Assembly: GCF_003013405.1 (NCBI RefSeq)
Contig: NZ_PXZL01000001.1
Coordinates: 1 to 64,000, forward strand
Source of the DNA: Brevibacillus formosus
GTDB lineage: Bacteria; Bacillota; Bacilli; Brevibacillales; Brevibacillaceae
Length of the DNA stretch: 64,000 nt
Direction of reading: 5' to 3'
Shown here: positions 25,301 to 34,454 of the stretch, one piece after another
Position numbering within the stretch: the first letter of the stretch is position 1
How the letters are laid out: each line of letters begins with the position of its first letter
Notes under the pieces: generated by a model
Told to the model about the DNA's origin: nothing
Databases searched by the model: none
The model's input: only the letters and a program-made list of their open reading frames with translations
Position numbers and translations under genes: made by a program

Positions 25301-25894
25301 ATTGTGAAGCGCTTGGTCCAAAACCTTTTCCACGATGGCAGGAACCATGCGGATCGCTGCACTATCGGTTCCGTACGTCTGGCTATCCGCATAAGTACCT
25401 TCCATCAACAAAATCAACGTATAGGCCAACTCGCAAGGATGCGCAGCGCCAAGGGCAGTCGTGCGGTCCAAAAAGGCGTCGCGGATTCGTTTCTGATGGG
25501 AGCAAACCAACTCGCGAACAGGATGAACCGGATCAGGAAACTCGGCAGCTACATTAATAAAACAACAGCCGCGAAATTGCTCGTTGGTCGCTCGCTCTGC
25601 CAGATCAGCAAAAAACTGAATGAGCTGCTCTCGCGGCCGATTGGGATGTTTGGCGATGCTCTCTTCCCACTCTTGCCAAAAAGCGTCTTGCTTTCGGGTC
25701 ATGTAGGCGAGAATCAGGTCTGTTTTCGAGGAAAACTGCCGATAGACGCTCATTTTATTCATTCCAGCACGCTCGACGATGGCGTCTACACTGACGGCAT
25801 GAATCCCTTCTTGATAAAACAATTCTTCAGCAGCTTTCATTATGATCTCTTGCGCTTTTTCACGAGGCACGCGAGGCCGTTTTGCTTCTGTCAT
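25298..25894 (-). CDS. TetR family transcriptional regulator
   Basis: A 198-residue regulator. The HTH (about 10-60) reads AQEIIMKAAEELFYQEGIHAVSVDAIVERAGMNKMSVYRQF-type sequence, and the C-terminal TetR_C_6-like part has FRGCCFINVAAEFPDPVHPV and a ligand domain. It lies 14 nt after the stop of the LLM oxidoreductase and shares its operon. A palindrome upstream of that operon is its likely operator. GGGGGATGG is the ribosome site; an upstream ATG in the frame overlaps the previous gene. Confidence 0.88.
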   Translation of the reverse strand: MTEAKRPRVPREKAQEIIMKAAEELFYQEGIHAVSVDAIVERAGMNKMSVYRQFSSKTDLILAYMTRKQDAFWQEWEESIAKHPNRPREQLIQFFADLAERATNEQFRGCCFINVAAEFPDPVHPVRELVCSHQKRIRDAFLDRTTALGAAHPCELAYTLILLMEGTYADSQTYGTDSAAIRMVPAIVEKVLDQALHN

Positions 25895-25908
25895 ATACCA
25901 TCCCCCAT

Positions 25909-26934
25909 TTAGGACTTCCAAACGTCGGCGACGATTTCAAAAGAGCGCACACGATCGGCATGGTGGTACATTTGCGTCGTAATCATGAGCTCATCTGCTC
26001 CTGTAGCATCGAGCAACTCTTGCAGCTTGCTTTTCACGGTAACAGGGCTGCCGATGATGGAAGAACGCAGCTGTGCTTGGACAGACAGTTTTTCGAATTC
26101 GCTCCATAGTTCATCCATATTGTCCACAGGTGGTTGGATTGGCTTGAGATCGCCGCGGACGAGATTTAAGAATGCCTGGTAATGGGACGTGGCGAGTCGA
26201 TTCGCGAGCTCATCCGTATCGGCTGCCATCACGTTGACGCCAACCATGGCATATGGCTGATCCAGCACTTCCGATGGACGGAAACAATGGCGATACGTCT
26301 GCAAGGCAGGCAAGGTGAAGTTCGGTGAAAAATGTCCAGCAAAAGCAAACGGCAATCCGAGCATGCCCGCCAGGCGCGCTGAGAAATCGCTGGAACCAAG
26401 CAGCCAGATCGGGATGTTCAGACCTTCACCAGGGATAGCGCGGATGGCCGATGCCGATTCGCTTGTACGTGGACGAAGATATTCACGCAACTCCTCCAAT
26501 AACTCCGGGAAATCCTCTCCACCAACCCGCAAATCGCGGCGTAGCGCACGTGCTGTTCGCTGGTCCGCCCCGGGTGCCCGTCCTAGACCTAGGTCGATCC
26601 GGCCTGGATAGAGGGACTCCAATGTCCCGAATTGCTCGGCGATCACGAGTGGAGCATGGTTGGGCAGCATAATGCCGCCTGAACCTACACGGATCTTGCT
26701 GGTGCCGCCAGCAATGTAACCAATGAGAACGGAGGTGGCAGAGCTGGCTACGCTGGGCATTGCGTGGTGTTCGGCGAGCCAATAACGTGTAAAGCCCCAT
26801 GTTTCCACCTGTTGCGCCAGGTTGAGACTGTTTTTATACGATTCAGCAGCGTTGCTCCCCTCCGTAATAGGGGCTAGATCGAGAACGGACAGCGGAATGT
26901 CTCGCAGTTGCTTAGATGAGATTGTATCGGACAT
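25909..26934 (-). CDS. LLM class flavin-dependent oxidoreductase
   Basis: A 341-residue luciferase-like monooxygenase homologue (YvbT/MsnO8 type): [34 protein letters not shown] and [37 protein letters not shown] motifs (cited in pieces) are typical of the group. It uses reduced FMN; the substrate is unknown. It is first in an operon with a TetR regulator and has a 22-nt palindromic operator 43 nt upstream. A GAGGGTTTC ribosome site precedes the ATG. Confidence 0.9.
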   Translation of the reverse strand: MSDTISSKQLRDIPLSVLDLAPITEGSNAAESYKNSLNLAQQVETWGFTRYWLAEHHAMPSVASSATSVLIGYIAGGTSKIRVGSGGIMLPNHAPLVIAEQFGTLESLYPGRIDLGLGRAPGADQRTARALRRDLRVGGEDFPELLEELREYLRPRTSESASAIRAIPGEGLNIPIWLLGSSDFSARLAGMLGLPFAFAGHFSPNFTLPALQTYRHCFRPSEVLDQPYAMVGVNVMAADTDELANRLATSHYQAFLNLVRGDLKPIQPPVDNMDELWSEFEKLSVQAQLRSSIIGSPVTVKSKLQELLDATGADELMITTQMYHHADRVRSFEIVADVWKS

Positions 26935-26977
26935 GGGATGAAACCCTCCTTGTGCTTAGCGGTTGCTGGCGGATAAG

Positions 26978-26999
26978 TTTGTTACTGAGTAGTAACAAA
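26978..26999 (-). promoter_or_regulatory. palindromic operator of the LLM-tetR operon
   Basis: TTTGTTACT and AGTAACAAA are perfect 9-bp arms around a 4-nt spacer. The position just upstream of the LLM gene fits an operator for the TetR protein encoded in the same operon. Confidence 0.75.
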
Positions 27000-27069
27000 A
27001 CGTACTTGCATCATACGGAGCGGCAGATGGGATGTCAACGCTTGGATGTGCGACCGAGCACATTGGGAG

Positions 27070-27100
27070 AAAAAGAAAAAGCCCTGACAATGCAAGGGCT
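27070..27100 (-). terminator. intrinsic terminator after map
   Basis: Read on the minus strand, AGCCCT / AGGGCT with a 9-nt loop is followed by TTTTTCTTTTT, 12 nt after the methionine aminopeptidase stop. Confidence 0.85.
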
Positions 27101-27112
27101 CTTCGTACATCC

Positions 27113-27859
27113 TTATTGTTTTGTTAAAATAACAGGTCCATTCGCGGTAATAGCGATGGTGTGCTCGTATTGAGCGGACAGCTTCCCATCGCGTGTACGT
27201 GCTGTCCAACCATCTTCATCGACAGTCGCGTGATACGTTCCGATGTTCAGCATGGGCTCAATGGTAATGACCATGCCTTCTTTGAGGCGTTGTCCTCTGC
27301 CAGGAGGGCCAAAGTGAGGGACAAACGGCTCCTCATGCATTTCCTGACCGATACCATGTCCGGTAAAATCGCGCACGACGGAGTAGCCCTGTTCTTGCGC
27401 ATACGTTTGGATGGCGTGGGAAATGTCACCGATCCGATTGCCTACAACAGCTTGCTCAATACCGAGGTACAGCGATTTTTCCGTGACTTCCAGCAGTCTT
27501 TTCGCTTCCGGGGACACTGTTCCCACTTCATACGACCAAGCGGAGTCAGCCAGCCAACCGTTTTTGCGAACAACCATGTCGATGGTAACGATATCGCCAT
27601 CACGCAGTGGCTCTTTTTTCGGGAAGCCATGGCAGATGACATCATTTACTGAACCGCATGTGGCATAGGGATATCCATGAAACCCTTTTTGCTCAGGGGT
27701 CGCGCCATTTTCAGCCAAAAATTCTTCTACGAATTGATCAATCTCCCAGGTAGAAATGCCTGGACGAATCATCTTGGCAATCTCACGATGACACGCAGCC
27801 AAAATCTTGCCTGCTGCATGCATGAGTTCAATTTCTTCAGGTGTCTTGAGGATAATCAT
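27113..27859 (-). CDS. map: type I methionine aminopeptidase
   Basis: A 248-residue enzyme. Metal ligands are visible in TIDMVVRKNGWLADSAWSY (two Asp; the first in TIDMV, second in ADSAW), TGHGIGQEMHEEP (His), ITIEPML (Glu) and QYEHTIAI (Glu). It removes the N-terminal Met from nascent proteins. This copy is not next to secY/adk ribosomal genes, so it is probably the second isoform (YflG type in B. subtilis). GAGAAGGAGAGAG precedes the ATG. Confidence 0.93.
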   Translation of the reverse strand: MIILKTPEEIELMHAAGKILAACHREIAKMIRPGISTWEIDQFVEEFLAENGATPEQKGFHGYPYATCGSVNDVICHGFPKKEPLRDGDIVTIDMVVRKNGWLADSAWSYEVGTVSPEAKRLLEVTEKSLYLGIEQAVVGNRIGDISHAIQTYAQEQGYSVVRDFTGHGIGQEMHEEPFVPHFGPPGRGQRLKEGMVITIEPMLNIGTYHATVDEDGWTARTRDGKLSAQYEHTIAITANGPVILTKQ

Positions 27860-27991
27860 CGACTCTCTCCTTCTCCTCGTTAGTCAAGAACTCTTTATAG
27901 TATATAGTGTAGACCCGTTCTGCGCCAATTGCCACACCGAAAACGGCATGGTAGGATGAGGAAGAAATAATCAACCCTGGGGGTAGGTAGC

Positions 27992-28744
27992 GTGGACAAG
28001 TTTCAAGAACATCTGGCGAACTACCAGATTCATGTAAAAGAAGACGTGGAAAAACGTATTGCCTTTATTCGTGAGCAAATTGACGGAAATGGCCTCGGCG
28101 GTGCAGTCGTCGGTATTTCTGGCGGGATTGACAGTGCCGTTACGGCAGCGCTGTGTGTTCGTGCATTAGGCTCTGAACGCGTCATTGGCGTATGGTTGCC
28201 TGCTTACTCGCAAACCGTTCATGAAACAGATTCCAAGCGACTTGCTGAAGCCATTGGATTTCAATTGCACTCGGTAGATGTAGGGCCAGCGTATGATGCT
28301 TTGGTACCTGCTATCGAGGGCGTACTTGGGCTTGATGACAAAACAAAGGGAAATACAAAGGCTCGCTTGCGCATGACAGTGCTGTACGCCATCGCTAACC
28401 AAAAGGGATACTTGGTAGCGGATACGTGCAACCGCAGCGAGATTCATGTTGGCTATATGACAAAAGGCGGAGACGGTCTTGCCGACTTTAATCCAGTCGC
28501 TAGCTTGACGAAGCATGAGATGCGAATTCTTGCTGCTGAGCTCGGGGTGCCTGGAGAAATCATCACGAAGCCGCCTTCTGCCGATTTGTGGGAAGGGCAG
28601 ACAGACGAACAGGAGATGGGCTTCACCTATGAGGATCTGGATCGTTTGCTGATTACAGGGGAAACTCGACCGGAGGCCAAAGAACGCATTGATTATCTGC
28701 ATCGAATCTCTGAGCATAAGCGCAACATCATGCCAGGCATATAG
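27992..28744 (+). CDS. nadE: NH3-dependent NAD synthetase
   Basis: A 250-residue NadE. The PP-loop SGGIDSAVTAAL lies near residue 43, and GNTKARLRM, ADTCNRSE and KPPSADLWEGQTDE are the substrate and ATP-binding motifs. It converts deamido-NAD plus ammonia and ATP into NAD. The start is GTG with GGGGGTAGGTAG upstream. The next gene starts 2 nt later, so they are probably co-translated. Confidence 0.95.
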   Translation: MDKFQEHLANYQIHVKEDVEKRIAFIREQIDGNGLGGAVVGISGGIDSAVTAALCVRALGSERVIGVWLPAYSQTVHETDSKRLAEAIGFQLHSVDVGPAYDALVPAIEGVLGLDDKTKGNTKARLRMTVLYAIANQKGYLVADTCNRSEIHVGYMTKGGDGLADFNPVASLTKHEMRILAAELGVPGEIITKPPSADLWEGQTDEQEMGFTYEDLDRLLITGETRPEAKERIDYLHRISEHKRNIMPGI

Positions 28745-28746
28745 AT

Positions 28747-29571
28747 ATGGCACAATCCTACAAGCTGTTTACCAGTTGTCTGTGGCAAACGACCAGTGCA
28801 GTCGTATCAACAGAGCAGCGTCTCTACTTGTTTGATCCGGCCTATTTTCCCAATGAGGTAGAGGCGATTGCTGACTATGTGCAGAGTGAGAGGAATGGAA
28901 GAGAGCTCGTTCTTGTCCTGACTCACGGAGATTGGGACCATGTTGTCGGAGTCGGCAAATTTCCGGATGCCACAGTCATTGCACAAAAGGAAATCCTCAC
29001 AGCTGGACGGATCGAGGGTAAGCTGAACAAGGCGAAAAAGTTTGACGGGTCGTATTACGTGGTCAGATCGTATGAAGTAGGAATGCCGAAGTTCACCAAG
29101 CTTGTGGAGGATGCGCAAGATTGGCAGGAAGTCTTTTTCCTGCCTGTACCAGGACATACACCTGATCAGATGGCGACCTTGTTCCGGGAGCAGAAGCTGC
29201 TTGTTGTCGGCGATATGCTATCCAATTTGGAGTTCCCGTTTATCGATGACAGCGGTGCCTATTTAGAGAGTCTGGAAAAGATCGAACGGTTAGTTCTTCA
29301 AGGGGAAGTGGAAGAAGTCATCCCTGGACACGGAGTGCCTGCAAAAGGACGCGAGGAAATCCTGCATCGAATTGAACGGGATCGCCAGTACTTGGTGGAT
29401 GCACGTGCAGTTGTTTTCGAAGGTATCGCCAATAACGTAGAGGAAGATGTACTGAAGGAGAAGTTTTCCCAACTGACGTACGATGGTGTATCGATCGATG
29501 AACATCTTCGTTCTTCCCATGACCAAAACCGGGATCAACTATGCAAGGAAGCTATTTCGCAGAAAGGTTGA
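28747..29571 (+). CDS. MBL-fold metallo-hydrolase with altered zinc motif
   Basis: A 274-residue metallo-beta-lactamase-fold protein. The metal motif reads THGDWDHVVG where THxHxDH is usual: the second His is replaced by Asp. Later ligands remain in PVPGHTPDQM (His), VVGDML (Asp) and VIPGHGVP (His). THGDWDH is known from other family members, so the site may be mono- or differently metallated. The C-terminal 70 residues are helical. It follows nadE by 2 nt; a functional link to NAD metabolism is not established. Confidence 0.82.
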   Translation: MAQSYKLFTSCLWQTTSAVVSTEQRLYLFDPAYFPNEVEAIADYVQSERNGRELVLVLTHGDWDHVVGVGKFPDATVIAQKEILTAGRIEGKLNKAKKFDGSYYVVRSYEVGMPKFTKLVEDAQDWQEVFFLPVPGHTPDQMATLFREQKLLVVGDMLSNLEFPFIDDSGAYLESLEKIERLVLQGEVEEVIPGHGVPAKGREEILHRIERDRQYLVDARAVVFEGIANNVEEDVLKEKFSQLTYDGVSIDEHLRSSHDQNRDQLCKEAISQKG

Positions 29572-29635
29572 TTATTCCACGGTTTTATAAGATAATAGGG
29601 GTTACGCAAATCTTTCTAGGAAAGAGGTGGAACAG

Positions 29636-29857
29636 ATGTCTACGACTGAATTGATGCTGAGAACAAGTCTGGAAGGACGTGTGAAGCGTACGTTGCAAAC
29701 GTACTTCCGTCGCCCTAACGACGTGTTGATCAAGGAAAGCCTCGGAGCGAACGGTTTGTCCCCAGAGCAAGTGGAAGTAACTGTAGAGCTCTTGAAAGAA
29801 GACAAAACTGTTGCCGAAATCATGGAGCACCTGCGCGATAAAGGCTACTTTGCATAA
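29636..29857 (+). CDS. small hypothetical protein
   Basis: A 73-residue charged helical protein (STTELMLRTSLEGRVKRTL..., FRRPNDVLIKESLGANGL). No membrane span, Cys or known motif. AAAGAGGTGG lies upstream of the ATG; an in-frame GTG three codons earlier overlaps that site. A very strong terminator follows, so it ends the nadE unit or is its own unit. Codon use suggests good expression. Confidence 0.65.
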   Translation: MSTTELMLRTSLEGRVKRTLQTYFRRPNDVLIKESLGANGLSPEQVEVTVELLKEDKTVAEIMEHLRDKGYFA

Positions 29858-29870
29858 CTTTGCGAGCAAA

Positions 29871-29909
29871 AAAGACCGGACTGACATTGATTGTCGGACC
29901 GGTCTTTTT
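29871..29909 (+). terminator. strong bidirectional terminator
   Basis: AAAGACCGG/CCGGTCTTT with an inner CTGACA/TGTCGG stem forms a hairpin of about 15 bp, flanked by A and T runs. It separates convergent genes. Confidence 0.93.
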
Positions 29910-29918
29910 CGTTCGAGA

Positions 29919-30404
29919 TTAAGGGGTAGGGCTTTCCTCGGGTAATGAGCGCCGTAATTTCTTGCGGCGATACAATAGCAGGCCAGTTAAAACGAGAAAG
30001 TAGCTCGCGAGCGCGACAATCAGCCCCATGATGGCACTCCCGGTAAAATAGACAAGTCCTTTTTCTTTCATCCAGTGAAGCCATGGCATTCCAGGCTCCT
30101 GATGGATCAAATTCTCTTGTAACGGTTTGCCGATCAACACGTATCCAATATTGTAATTGATGAGAATGAAAAGCGGTAAGATGAGCTTTCCGATGACAAA
30201 CGCAACCAAACCAGCAGGCAAACTGGCGCGAAACAGCTTGCAGAGTGGGAAAAGCAACAGAAACGCGATGCCAAAAGTAGGCAGGGTAATGAACTCGATG
30301 AAGATTCCGAGCGAAAATCCGCGGGCGACAAAAGCTGGAGCCCCTTTCATTCTCAGTACCTTGTAGTATTCGTATTTTAGCTTTCGATATGTTTTTTTCC
30401 ACAT
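29919..30404 (-). CDS. DUF2062-like membrane protein
   Basis: About 161 residues starting MWKKTYRKLKYEYYKVLRMKG in sense, with three hydrophobic segments (about 35-55, 60-85 and 120-145) and a basic C-terminus. ARGFSLGIFIEFITLPTFGIAFL resembles the DUF2062 core (A.g.alG.fig..P..g). The start was chosen for an ACGAGGGAT ribosome site; a longer frame reaching 30614 lacks one and overlaps the divergent promoter. Function unknown. Confidence 0.7.
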   Translation of the reverse strand: MWKKTYRKLKYEYYKVLRMKGAPAFVARGFSLGIFIEFITLPTFGIAFLLLFPLCKLFRASLPAGLVAFVIGKLILPLFILINYNIGYVLIGKPLQENLIHQEPGMPWLHWMKEKGLVYFTGSAIMGLIVALASYFLVLTGLLLYRRKKLRRSLPEESPTP

Positions 30405-30551
30405 CCGTGCTATCCCTCGTTTTTCCCAAGTCATTTGTCCGTAAAATCCATTAAGGGTATGGCGAATGGTGAAGCTGGATTCGTTTTTCGGTTGATGTTG
30501 TAGAGTATCTCCAAATTGGCAAAAATTAATAGTTGCCATACGAGCTCTGAT

Positions 30552-30580
30552 TTGTGAATGCGCCTTTCTTTTGGCATAAT
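30552..30580 (+). promoter_or_regulatory. sigma-A-like promoter of the DedA operon
   Basis: TTGTGA and CATAAT are spaced by 17 nt, 49 nt upstream of the chosen DedA start. Confidence 0.6.
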
Positions 30581-30628
30581 GGAAGAGGGCAGCTTGCTGG
30601 AAAAGTGGTGACATTCGTGGAAGGTGTT

Positions 30629-31246
30629 ATGGGAACCGTTGGTGACTATATTTCGCAATATGGGTATGGCGCCTTGTTTGGATTGTTCTTTCTAGGAATT
30701 TTGGGAATGCCCTTGCCTGAAGAAACGCTGCTCGTTTTTTCTGGATTTCTTGTCTCCACGGGAAAATTGGAGTTTTGGCCTACTTTTTTTGTCTGCTTTC
30801 TTGGTTCCGTTACAGCGATGACGGCAGCATACTGGATCGGCAGAACGCTAGGCTACGCTTTTCTCGAACGATATGGGAAACGATTAGGGATGGGCTACAC
30901 TATTTACAAAAAAACGGAAGAATGGTTTAATCGTGTCGGAAAATGGGCGCTTCCCCTAGGCTATTTCATCCCTGGTGTCCGTCAGTTTACGGCCTATTTT
31001 GCCGGGATCACACGATTGCCATTTCCGACTTTCATGCTCTTTACCTATTTGGGTGGGCTGTTTTGGAGCTTGCTTTTCGTGACGCTTGGCTGGCAATTAG
31101 GAGAGCGCTGGGATGAGCTGTTTGACTTGATTGCCCGTAACCTCGCGATCTTCTTTATCGCTTTGCTGGCATTGATCGCAGCCTGGTCGTATTTCAGACA
31201 CAAGGCGAATGTAAAAAAGCAATTACGGAGGGATCAGAATGAGTGA
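30629..31246 (+). CDS. DedA family membrane protein
   Basis: About 205 residues with four to five hydrophobic segments. GMPLPEETLLVFSGFL near residue 30 and the YFIPGVRQFTAYFAGI motif (about 115) are the DedA (VTT/SNARE-associated) signatures; the Glu pair and Arg are kept. DedA proteins recycle undecaprenyl phosphate or move phospholipids across the membrane. The exact start is uncertain: ATG with GGAAGG upstream is given, and GTG codons 12 and 24 nt earlier are possible. It overlaps the DUF1232 gene by 8 nt. Confidence 0.88.
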   Translation: MGTVGDYISQYGYGALFGLFFLGILGMPLPEETLLVFSGFLVSTGKLEFWPTFFVCFLGSVTAMTAAYWIGRTLGYAFLERYGKRLGMGYTIYKKTEEWFNRVGKWALPLGYFIPGVRQFTAYFAGITRLPFPTFMLFTYLGGLFWSLLFVTLGWQLGERWDELFDLIARNLAIFFIALLALIAAWSYFRHKANVKKQLRRDQNE

Positions 31247-31757
31247 AGAAAACCGCAACGAAAATCTACTGCCTGTGGTTCACAAGCCAACCGAGCTGGT
31301 TCCTGTCGTACTACCGGAAAAACATCAGCGATTTTATGATAAATTGCGTGAGAAAATCGAAACGTTCATTAAAGACAAGGGAATCAATGATTCTGTTGCC
31401 AACTTTATATTGCTTGCGCCAGATTTATTTGTTCTCTTGGCCCGTCTTATGCTGGACAAGCGCGTAGGTGTTCAATCAAAAGCGTTAGCGGGTGTAGCAG
31501 TTGCCTACTTCATTACCCCGGTTGATTTTATTCCCGAGGTATTAGTCGGCGGATTCGGACTTCTGGACGATGTCATTCTAGCTGTTTATGCTTTGCGCAA
31601 GATTTTGGTGGATATCGATGAATCGATTGTACGTGAGCATTGGAATGGCGAAGAAGATCTCTTGGCTGTCATTACGAAGGTGATTCGATCAGCGGATGAT
31701 TTAGTCGGCAAGAAAATAGTGAAAAAGCTGGAAGAAACCCTGTTCCGAAAAAAATAA
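31239..31757 (+). CDS. DUF1232 (YkvA-like) protein
   Basis: A 172-residue protein. LLARLMLDKRVGVQSKALAGVAVAYFITPVDFIPE in its middle is the DUF1232 core (KALAGVAVAYFITPVDFIPE signature), followed by GGFGLLDDVILAVYAL. These are short membrane-associated proteins of unknown role. The overlap with the DedA gene shows a two-gene operon; a link to lipid transport is inferred only from context. Confidence 0.85.
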   Translation: MSEENRNENLLPVVHKPTELVPVVLPEKHQRFYDKLREKIETFIKDKGINDSVANFILLAPDLFVLLARLMLDKRVGVQSKALAGVAVAYFITPVDFIPEVLVGGFGLLDDVILAVYALRKILVDIDESIVREHWNGEEDLLAVITKVIRSADDLVGKKIVKKLEETLFRKK

Positions 31758-31776
31758 GCTAGGATGGGACAAATAG

Positions 31777-32724
31777 ATGAAATATTTATTGGATTATCAA
31801 GAGGGAGAGCGTGTTGTCGCTTTTTGCCTGATTAAAAACAAGGAAGCGGGCGTAGCGAGTAATCAGAGTGAATACTTGAATCTGGAGCTGGGAGACCGCT
31901 CCGGTACGATCATGGCAAAGCTGTGGGATGTCAATGCAGAAATGAAGGAATGGATTCACGTCAAGGCTGTCGTGAAGATCGACGCTGCCGTCCAAATGTA
32001 CCGTGGGAAAAAGCAACTGGTGATTCAACGAATCAGACCGGCTGCCGCTTCAGACGAAGTTCAGATGGAGTCCCTCATTCCGATCTCGCCCGTTCCAGTA
32101 GATGAACTGTGGGCAAAGCTTACCCACGCTGTCGACAGCCTGAAGAGTGCTACGCTCAAGGCCATTATTCAAGAGGCGCTGGCAACGGAGGAGATTCAGG
32201 ATCGCCTTCGCCATTATCCGGCTGGCGTTCGCATGCACCACAACTATTATCACGGTTTGCTCGAGCATATTGTCTCTTTGTTGACGGCGGCACAGAGCCT
32301 CTTGCCACTGTATCCACAAGTAGACAGGGATGTACTGATTGCGACTTGTATCTTGCACGATTTCGGAAAACTTTACGAGTTATCTGATCCCATTGCCCCG
32401 GATTACACCACGCCAGGTCAGTTAATTGGTCACCTGGTCATGGGAGTCGAGATGGTAAGCGGCATTTGCCGCAAGCTGGATATTTCTTTAGGGGACGCGG
32501 AGGTTCTGCACTTGAAGCATTGCATTTTGAGTCATCATGGAGAGGTAGAGAACGGCTGGGGCAGTGCTGTATCTGGAAAAACGCCTACGGCTGTCATGTT
32601 CCATTACCTGGACCAGATCGACAGCAAAATGAATGCTTTGAGCCAAACACTAGCGGACATGACGGAAGAAGAGGAATGGGCGTACGCTGGCGTGCTTAGA
32701 CGAAAAGTCTGGCGCGGGTATTGA
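31777..32724 (+). CDS. yhaM: 3'-5' exoribonuclease YhaM
   Basis: A 315-residue protein with the YhaM plan: an N-terminal OB-fold (about 10-90; YLNLELGDRSGTIMAKLWD) and a C-terminal HD domain (HHNYYHGLLEHIVSLL ... CILHDFGKL ... LKHCILSHHGEVENG). The HD residues and downstream HH are intact. In bacilli YhaM is a metal-dependent exonuclease that trims single-stranded RNA and DNA. It follows the DUF1232 gene by 19 nt and is closed by a strong terminator. Confidence 0.93.
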   Translation: MKYLLDYQEGERVVAFCLIKNKEAGVASNQSEYLNLELGDRSGTIMAKLWDVNAEMKEWIHVKAVVKIDAAVQMYRGKKQLVIQRIRPAAASDEVQMESLIPISPVPVDELWAKLTHAVDSLKSATLKAIIQEALATEEIQDRLRHYPAGVRMHHNYYHGLLEHIVSLLTAAQSLLPLYPQVDRDVLIATCILHDFGKLYELSDPIAPDYTTPGQLIGHLVMGVEMVSGICRKLDISLGDAEVLHLKHCILSHHGEVENGWGSAVSGKTPTAVMFHYLDQIDSKMNALSQTLADMTEEEEWAYAGVLRRKVWRGY

Positions 32725-32739
32725 TTCATGGAACAAAAA

Positions 32740-32777
32740 GCCAACTGCTAAGCAAAACGAAGCAGTTGGCCTTTTTT
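32740..32777 (+). terminator. intrinsic terminator after yhaM
   Basis: A perfect 10-bp stem GCCAACTGCT / AGCAGTTGGC is followed by six Ts. Confidence 0.95.
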
Positions 32778-32846
32778 AGATAAATCAGAAACGTTTTTGC
32801 AGGATGCTCGTCTTAAACAGTAATGTCTTAATGAGGAGGTATTCAT

Positions 32847-34409
32847 GTGAAAAAACGAAACAGAGCTGCCATGTTTGTGTTGGCAGTCAGCATGGTCACG
32901 ACACCAGTGGCACTTCTGCATCCGTTGTCTTCCTATGCGTATGATGGCAAATCGAGTCTGGAACCAATTCAGTTGCCAGAAGACATCGTCCAGCTGTTAA
33001 CAGAATTGAAAGAGGACTATGTGCCTCTCATGAAAGACCTTCATGTGGACTCATACGGAGGGACAAGCAAGTCGGGGTATGTCATTAATCTTTCGGACCG
33101 AAAGAGTGTCATCACCACGAATACGACGCTCACTATCTCCACAAATGCAAAGGGAGATATGACCAGCTTTGTCCTGCATGATGTGAATCGGGACAAAACA
33201 ACCAAAATCAATCAAAAGGAAGCCTATCAAAAGGCTGTTGACTTTATTCGGAATTACATAGCATTTGACCATGTTATTTCCCCGCAAGCGATGCTTTCTT
33301 TCGATCGCGCATCTGAGCTGGATCATCTGGCGGTTGTCAGTGTCTACCCACGGTTGAACAATACATGGGTGGATAAAGAGACAGCGCGGGTCATGGTTGA
33401 CGCAAAGGGTCAGGTTGTCCATTTTCAGCAAGAAAAGCTAAAGCTTCCTACCACAGAGGAAGTAACGGACCCAAGCAAGGCTGTAGCGCTTGAAAAGGCA
33501 ATGAAGGAGTGGCAAGACAAGGTATCCTTGGAATTGGTCTACGATGAGTCAGCGGGCAAGCTCGTTTACGTGCCGGACCAATGGCCAACGATAGATGCTT
33601 TGTCTGGTGAAGTGGTTCCATCTGTGAATAAAACAACGAATAAGACGATGAAAATCAAAGGAACAGCAGACATGGGCGTCTGGCGAGATACGAAAAAAAT
33701 GGAGCAGATGCTCGAGAAGGATTTTGGCCTGAAGCTGAATCAACGCACGTACAAAAATGTAAAAGAAGACAAAAAGTATAAAAACAGTGACATCGATCGC
33801 CATGAATGGAATGCGAGCTCGTATCAAAGCGCGTGGATTACGCTCGACCGTAATACAAAATCACCCATTGAATTCAAGCTGGACGGTCCTGTAGAAAAGG
33901 AGCTTGAGAAGCCGCTCACGCATGATGAGGCAAAAGACATCGCCGTACGATTTATGGAGAAATACTTATTGTCCAAAGAACAATCTTTCTCCGTGAAGGA
34001 GACGAGTCTCGTGGAAAATCTGCCTGGTTGGGTGGATCAAAATCTGGTGCGGCCGATCAGTAGCTTTGCTTTTCATCCTGAGATCAATGGTATCCCTACT
34101 AAGAGACCACTGTTCTACCTCGAAGTGGACGCAAAGAAAGGCAATGTAGTCCTTGCTCAAGTAAATGAACTGCCGTCCATGCCTGCTACCATAACTAAAG
34201 ACGGTATTGTCAAGGATGAGAAAGCAAAGGATGCGTATGTCAAAGAAGCAAATCTGCGCTTGGCATACTGGTATCCAAAGGTAGGGACGCATTCTGCGAA
34301 ACTGCCGCAGCTGGCCTATTTACCGACAGCAGGTACCAAGTCTCTGCAGATCGATGCTGCAACGGGGGCAGTGGAGGAAAGCTGGCTGGAATGGAAAGCT
34401 ACCCAATAA
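32847..34409 (+). CDS. secreted YcdB/YcdC repeat protein
   Basis: A 520-residue secreted protein with a signal peptide (1-32). Two similar halves each contain a YcdB/YcdC-type module with PepSY-like segments: NQKEAYQKAVDFI ... VMVDAKGQVVHFQ in the first half and THDEAKDIAVRFME ... YLEVDAKKGNVVLAQ in the second. Such proteins resemble the C-terminal part of YpeB-type inhibitors and chaperones, so an envelope protease or hydrolase regulator is possible. The start is GTG with AGGAGGT 6 nt upstream; an ATG two bases earlier reads ATGTGA and stops at once. Confidence 0.75.
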   Translation: MKKRNRAAMFVLAVSMVTTPVALLHPLSSYAYDGKSSLEPIQLPEDIVQLLTELKEDYVPLMKDLHVDSYGGTSKSGYVINLSDRKSVITTNTTLTISTNAKGDMTSFVLHDVNRDKTTKINQKEAYQKAVDFIRNYIAFDHVISPQAMLSFDRASELDHLAVVSVYPRLNNTWVDKETARVMVDAKGQVVHFQQEKLKLPTTEEVTDPSKAVALEKAMKEWQDKVSLELVYDESAGKLVYVPDQWPTIDALSGEVVPSVNKTTNKTMKIKGTADMGVWRDTKKMEQMLEKDFGLKLNQRTYKNVKEDKKYKNSDIDRHEWNASSYQSAWITLDRNTKSPIEFKLDGPVEKELEKPLTHDEAKDIAVRFMEKYLLSKEQSFSVKETSLVENLPGWVDQNLVRPISSFAFHPEINGIPTKRPLFYLEVDAKKGNVVLAQVNELPSMPATITKDGIVKDEKAKDAYVKEANLRLAYWYPKVGTHSAKLPQLAYLPTAGTKSLQIDAATGAVEESWLEWKATQ

Positions 34410-34414
34410 CCAAT

Positions 34415-34454
34415 ACCCGATATGGTGAAGAAGCCATGTCGGGTTTTCCTTTTC
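34415..34454 (+). terminator. terminator after the YcdB-like gene
   Basis: ACCCGATATGG / CCATGTCGGGT (one mismatch) is followed by TTTTCCTTTT. Confidence 0.8.
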
